Origin: Chrysomallon squamiferum
Lineage: Eukaryota > Mollusca > Gastropoda > Neomphalida > Peltospiridae
Assembly: GCA_012295275.1 (NCBI GenBank)
Contig: CM022678.1
Location: 5,451,059-5,483,558 of the forward strand
DNA: 32,500 nucleotides
Direction of reading: 5' to 3'
The position numbers and the translations under genes are program-made. The notes beneath the pieces were generated by a model that did not search any database, was not told where the DNA came from, and saw only the letters and a list, made by a program, of their open reading frames with translations. Position 1 is the first letter of the stretch. Each line of letters opens with the position of its first letter. This document shows positions 26,311-32,500 of the stretch, piece after piece.

Positions 26311-26559
26311 GTCAGTTAGTTAGTTAATTAGTTAATTACTATCAAATATCTACCAGGTAGATTGCTTCGCGTAGAGATGGAGTGCTAGAGATATACGAGA
26401 GAAACACAGAGAGACAGACAGACAGAGAGACAGACAGATAGATAAAATAAAATAAAATAAACTACAACTGGAAAAAAAAAAAGTAACAGAAAATGTTGAC
26501 TTTTAACTAACCAATAAATAGACAAACAAACAAACAAATACAACAGTTAAATAACTTAC

Positions 26560-26720
26560 CTGCTTTATTTTTCTTCTCCTTCGTTGTTTTTTTTTTTTTT
26601 TTTTTTTTTTCTAATTCACCAGTGACCTAAATCCTCACAATCTGCACGCTAACTTACCAGGGAAAACTTTTCAACCTGAACGCATCAGACCGCTGCCTGA
26701 ACTGAATATCTCGATTTAGC
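26560..26720 (-). other. Possible non-coding first exon of ZP copy A
   Basis: On the minus strand AAAGCAG/GTAAGT gives a full-consensus donor (exon end 26560), which would pair with the acceptor at 25207. The 5' end and promoter are not identified; a poly(T) tract at 26588-26610 would lie inside the exon, which argues for caution. Confidence 0.35.
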
Positions 26721-27180
26721 GAGCCTACATTTTATTCTTATTATCATTATTATTTAGAAATTCCTTTTCCGCTGAACCGTGCTTTTGGGGTTCATTTTTC
26801 TTTTACTCAGGGTGATGGATAAAAATATCACATGTTGAATGTTGGGCGAGTGGTGTGTGCTGCTGCTGTCATTGTTGTTGTCACTGGTGTTGCAAGATTC
26901 GTTAATTCAAGATATTCAAGCTTGTGATGAGGTTGTTCTTCTTCGCAAATATAAATTGTAAAGAAGAAACTGTAGCAGGTGAATGCAATTTAAAGCACTT
27001 ATTTGATGTCGAATATACCAGTAAGAAACTAATTATAAACAGGATCAAATATGTAGTCACTTAAGCGTGACGCTTGTTCCCTGTACAGTTAGGGAGAGGA
27101 CGGTCCATGAAATGCGTGCCTGAACAGTTTTGTCGTGGAAGAATGACGACAGTCACCAAAACCACAGTCAGCTTTTCTTC
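26720..27180. other. Intergenic, no gene seen
   Basis: Mostly unique sequence upstream of ZP copy A on the minus strand. It should contain that gene's promoter, but I see no convincing TATA box or initiator. Confidence 0.4.
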
Positions 27181-27187
27181 ATGACCA

Positions 27188-27560
27188 TTTGTAAAACACT
27201 GTCAGAGATCTCACGAGTATCACTCTGTCAAACACTGTCAGAGATCTCACGCCTATCGCTCTGTCAAACATTGTAACAGATCTCACGCCTATCACTCTGT
27301 CAAACATTGTCACAGATCTCACGCCTATCACTCTGTCAGTCATTGTCACAGATCTCACGCCTATCACTCTGTCAAACATTGTCACAGATCTCACGCCTAT
27401 CACTCTGTCAGTCATTGTCAGAGATCTCACGCCTATCACTCTGTCAGTCATTGTCAGAGATCTCACGCCTATCGCTCTGTCAAACATTGTCACAGATCTC
27501 ACATCTATCACTCTGTCAGTAATTGTCAGAGATCTCACGCCTATCACTCTGTCATAAACT
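27188..27560. repeat. 36-bp minisatellite, about 10 units
   Basis: AGATCTCAC recurs at 27206, 27242, 27278, 27314, 27350, 27386, 27422, 27458, 27494 and 27530, exactly 36 bp apart. The unit continues CACGCCTATCACTCTGTC. Both-strand open frames arise because 36 is divisible by three. Confidence 0.95.
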
Positions 27561-28210
27561 CTCACACACACACAAAAAATCTCACCATTCTATTTTCCAT
27601 TGTCATATCTCTACAGCTATAATTCTATTTCTTTTTCCTTTCTTTTTCTTTTCTTTTTTTTTTTTCGTTTTCTTTCTTTCTTTCTTCTTTTATGATTTCC
27701 TCCTTTGCTTCTTCATCATCTTATTGTAATTATTTTTAGGATGTGTCGCACACAAACATAAAAGCCACTTTAGCGTGTTCACAGAAGCGTATCAAAATGT
27801 GTTCTCCGCACTGTTTTTTTTTCACACACACATTTTTTTGATATAATAATTCTCAACTTCTTTCTCAGCACGTATTTTATTCATTTAGTTCCTACGCTAA
27901 TTTGTTACCCACTTAATTAAGAATTTAGTTACTTTTTAGTTAGTTAGTTAGCTATCAAATTATTACTGTAAAAAAAAATTCAATAAGTACCTACATGCAT
28001 CTAAATAAATTTCGCGAGCAAAATAACAGTAACAATAACAGCAACAGCAATAACAGTTATAATAATGATAATGAGAAAGGCTCACAGACGTCTATAAACC
28101 GAATGTATTCACTTAAATTTATTGCAGTAATTGCTGCTTTCATTTCTTATTTACTTTAACAGTTTTCATGAAAACTCAGAAAACAAAACAAAACACGTTT
28201 CATGTGCTGT
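27561..28210. other. Intergenic between ZP copies, no gene seen
   Basis: T-rich and (CA)n-like sequence; homology with the 3' flank of ZP copy A begins near 28085 (matching 19355 onward). Confidence 0.5.
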
Positions 28211-28211
28211 A

Positions 28212-28217
28212 TTTATT
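28212..28217 (-). terminator. Putative poly(A) signal of ZP copy B
   Basis: AATAAA on the minus strand, at the same position relative to the stop as in copy A. Confidence 0.6.
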
Positions 28218-28287
28218 GCACGTAGTTTGTTCTGCTGATGAGTTCTAGACTCTTATTTCTAACACGTGGGTATTGTCATGAAAACTT

Positions 28288-32500
<4,213 letters not shown>

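Overview
Eukaryotic, AT-rich, intron-bearing and extremely microsatellite-dense DNA. Every gene I can support is spliced. Protein content points to a lophotrochozoan, most likely a mollusc and perhaps a gastropod: the insulins carry the extra cysteine pair (A chain starting GIICECC, B chain C-x(n)-P-x-P-x-G-x-C-G) typical of molluscan insulin-related peptides. Species cannot be told from the sequence. Only two gene families are visible; the rest is repeat and intergenic DNA.

Region 1 (about 3.8-19.2 kb) is an insulin cluster of three complete two-coding-exon genes. Insulin 1 is on the minus strand (5411-6776); insulin 2 (10125-12287) and insulin 3 (16997-18029) are on the plus strand. Insulins 1 and 3 sit in the arms of a large inverted duplication (left arm about 3.8-8.95 kb, right arm about 13.77-19.23 kb). 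The more divergent insulin 2 lies in the spacer. Each gene has a phase-1 intron in the C-peptide region, a splice acceptor just upstream of the B-chain exon (so a 5' UTR intron) and, downstream, a 33-bp minisatellite carrying TGACGTAA. A separate 40-bp minisatellite with ten perfect TGACGTCA cAMP-response elements lies outside the cluster at 2.33-2.82 kb.

Region 2 (19.5-32.5 kb) holds two tandem minus-strand copies of a gene for a zona pellucida (ZP) domain membrane protein. Copy A (19550-25173) is complete: signal peptide, two EGF-like modules, an eight-cysteine ZP domain, an Arg4 furin-type site and a transmembrane/tail exon. Copy B (28288 to beyond 32500) runs off the window inside its fourth coding exon. 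All exon phases close perfectly (464 codons for the full design). Copy A has a 1-base insertion in exon 9, which stops translation before the membrane anchor. One exon (exon 5) differs at 27 of 57 residues between copies while neighbouring exons and nearby intron sequence are almost identical. That points to diversifying selection or exon-limited conversion.

Insulin 3 and ZP copy A are convergent, with about 1.5 kb between their stop codons. The first 3.8 kb and 26.6-28.2 kb show only repeats and no supportable gene. All splice models are inferred by eye from splice consensus, phase and comparison between paralogues; no search or transcript was available.
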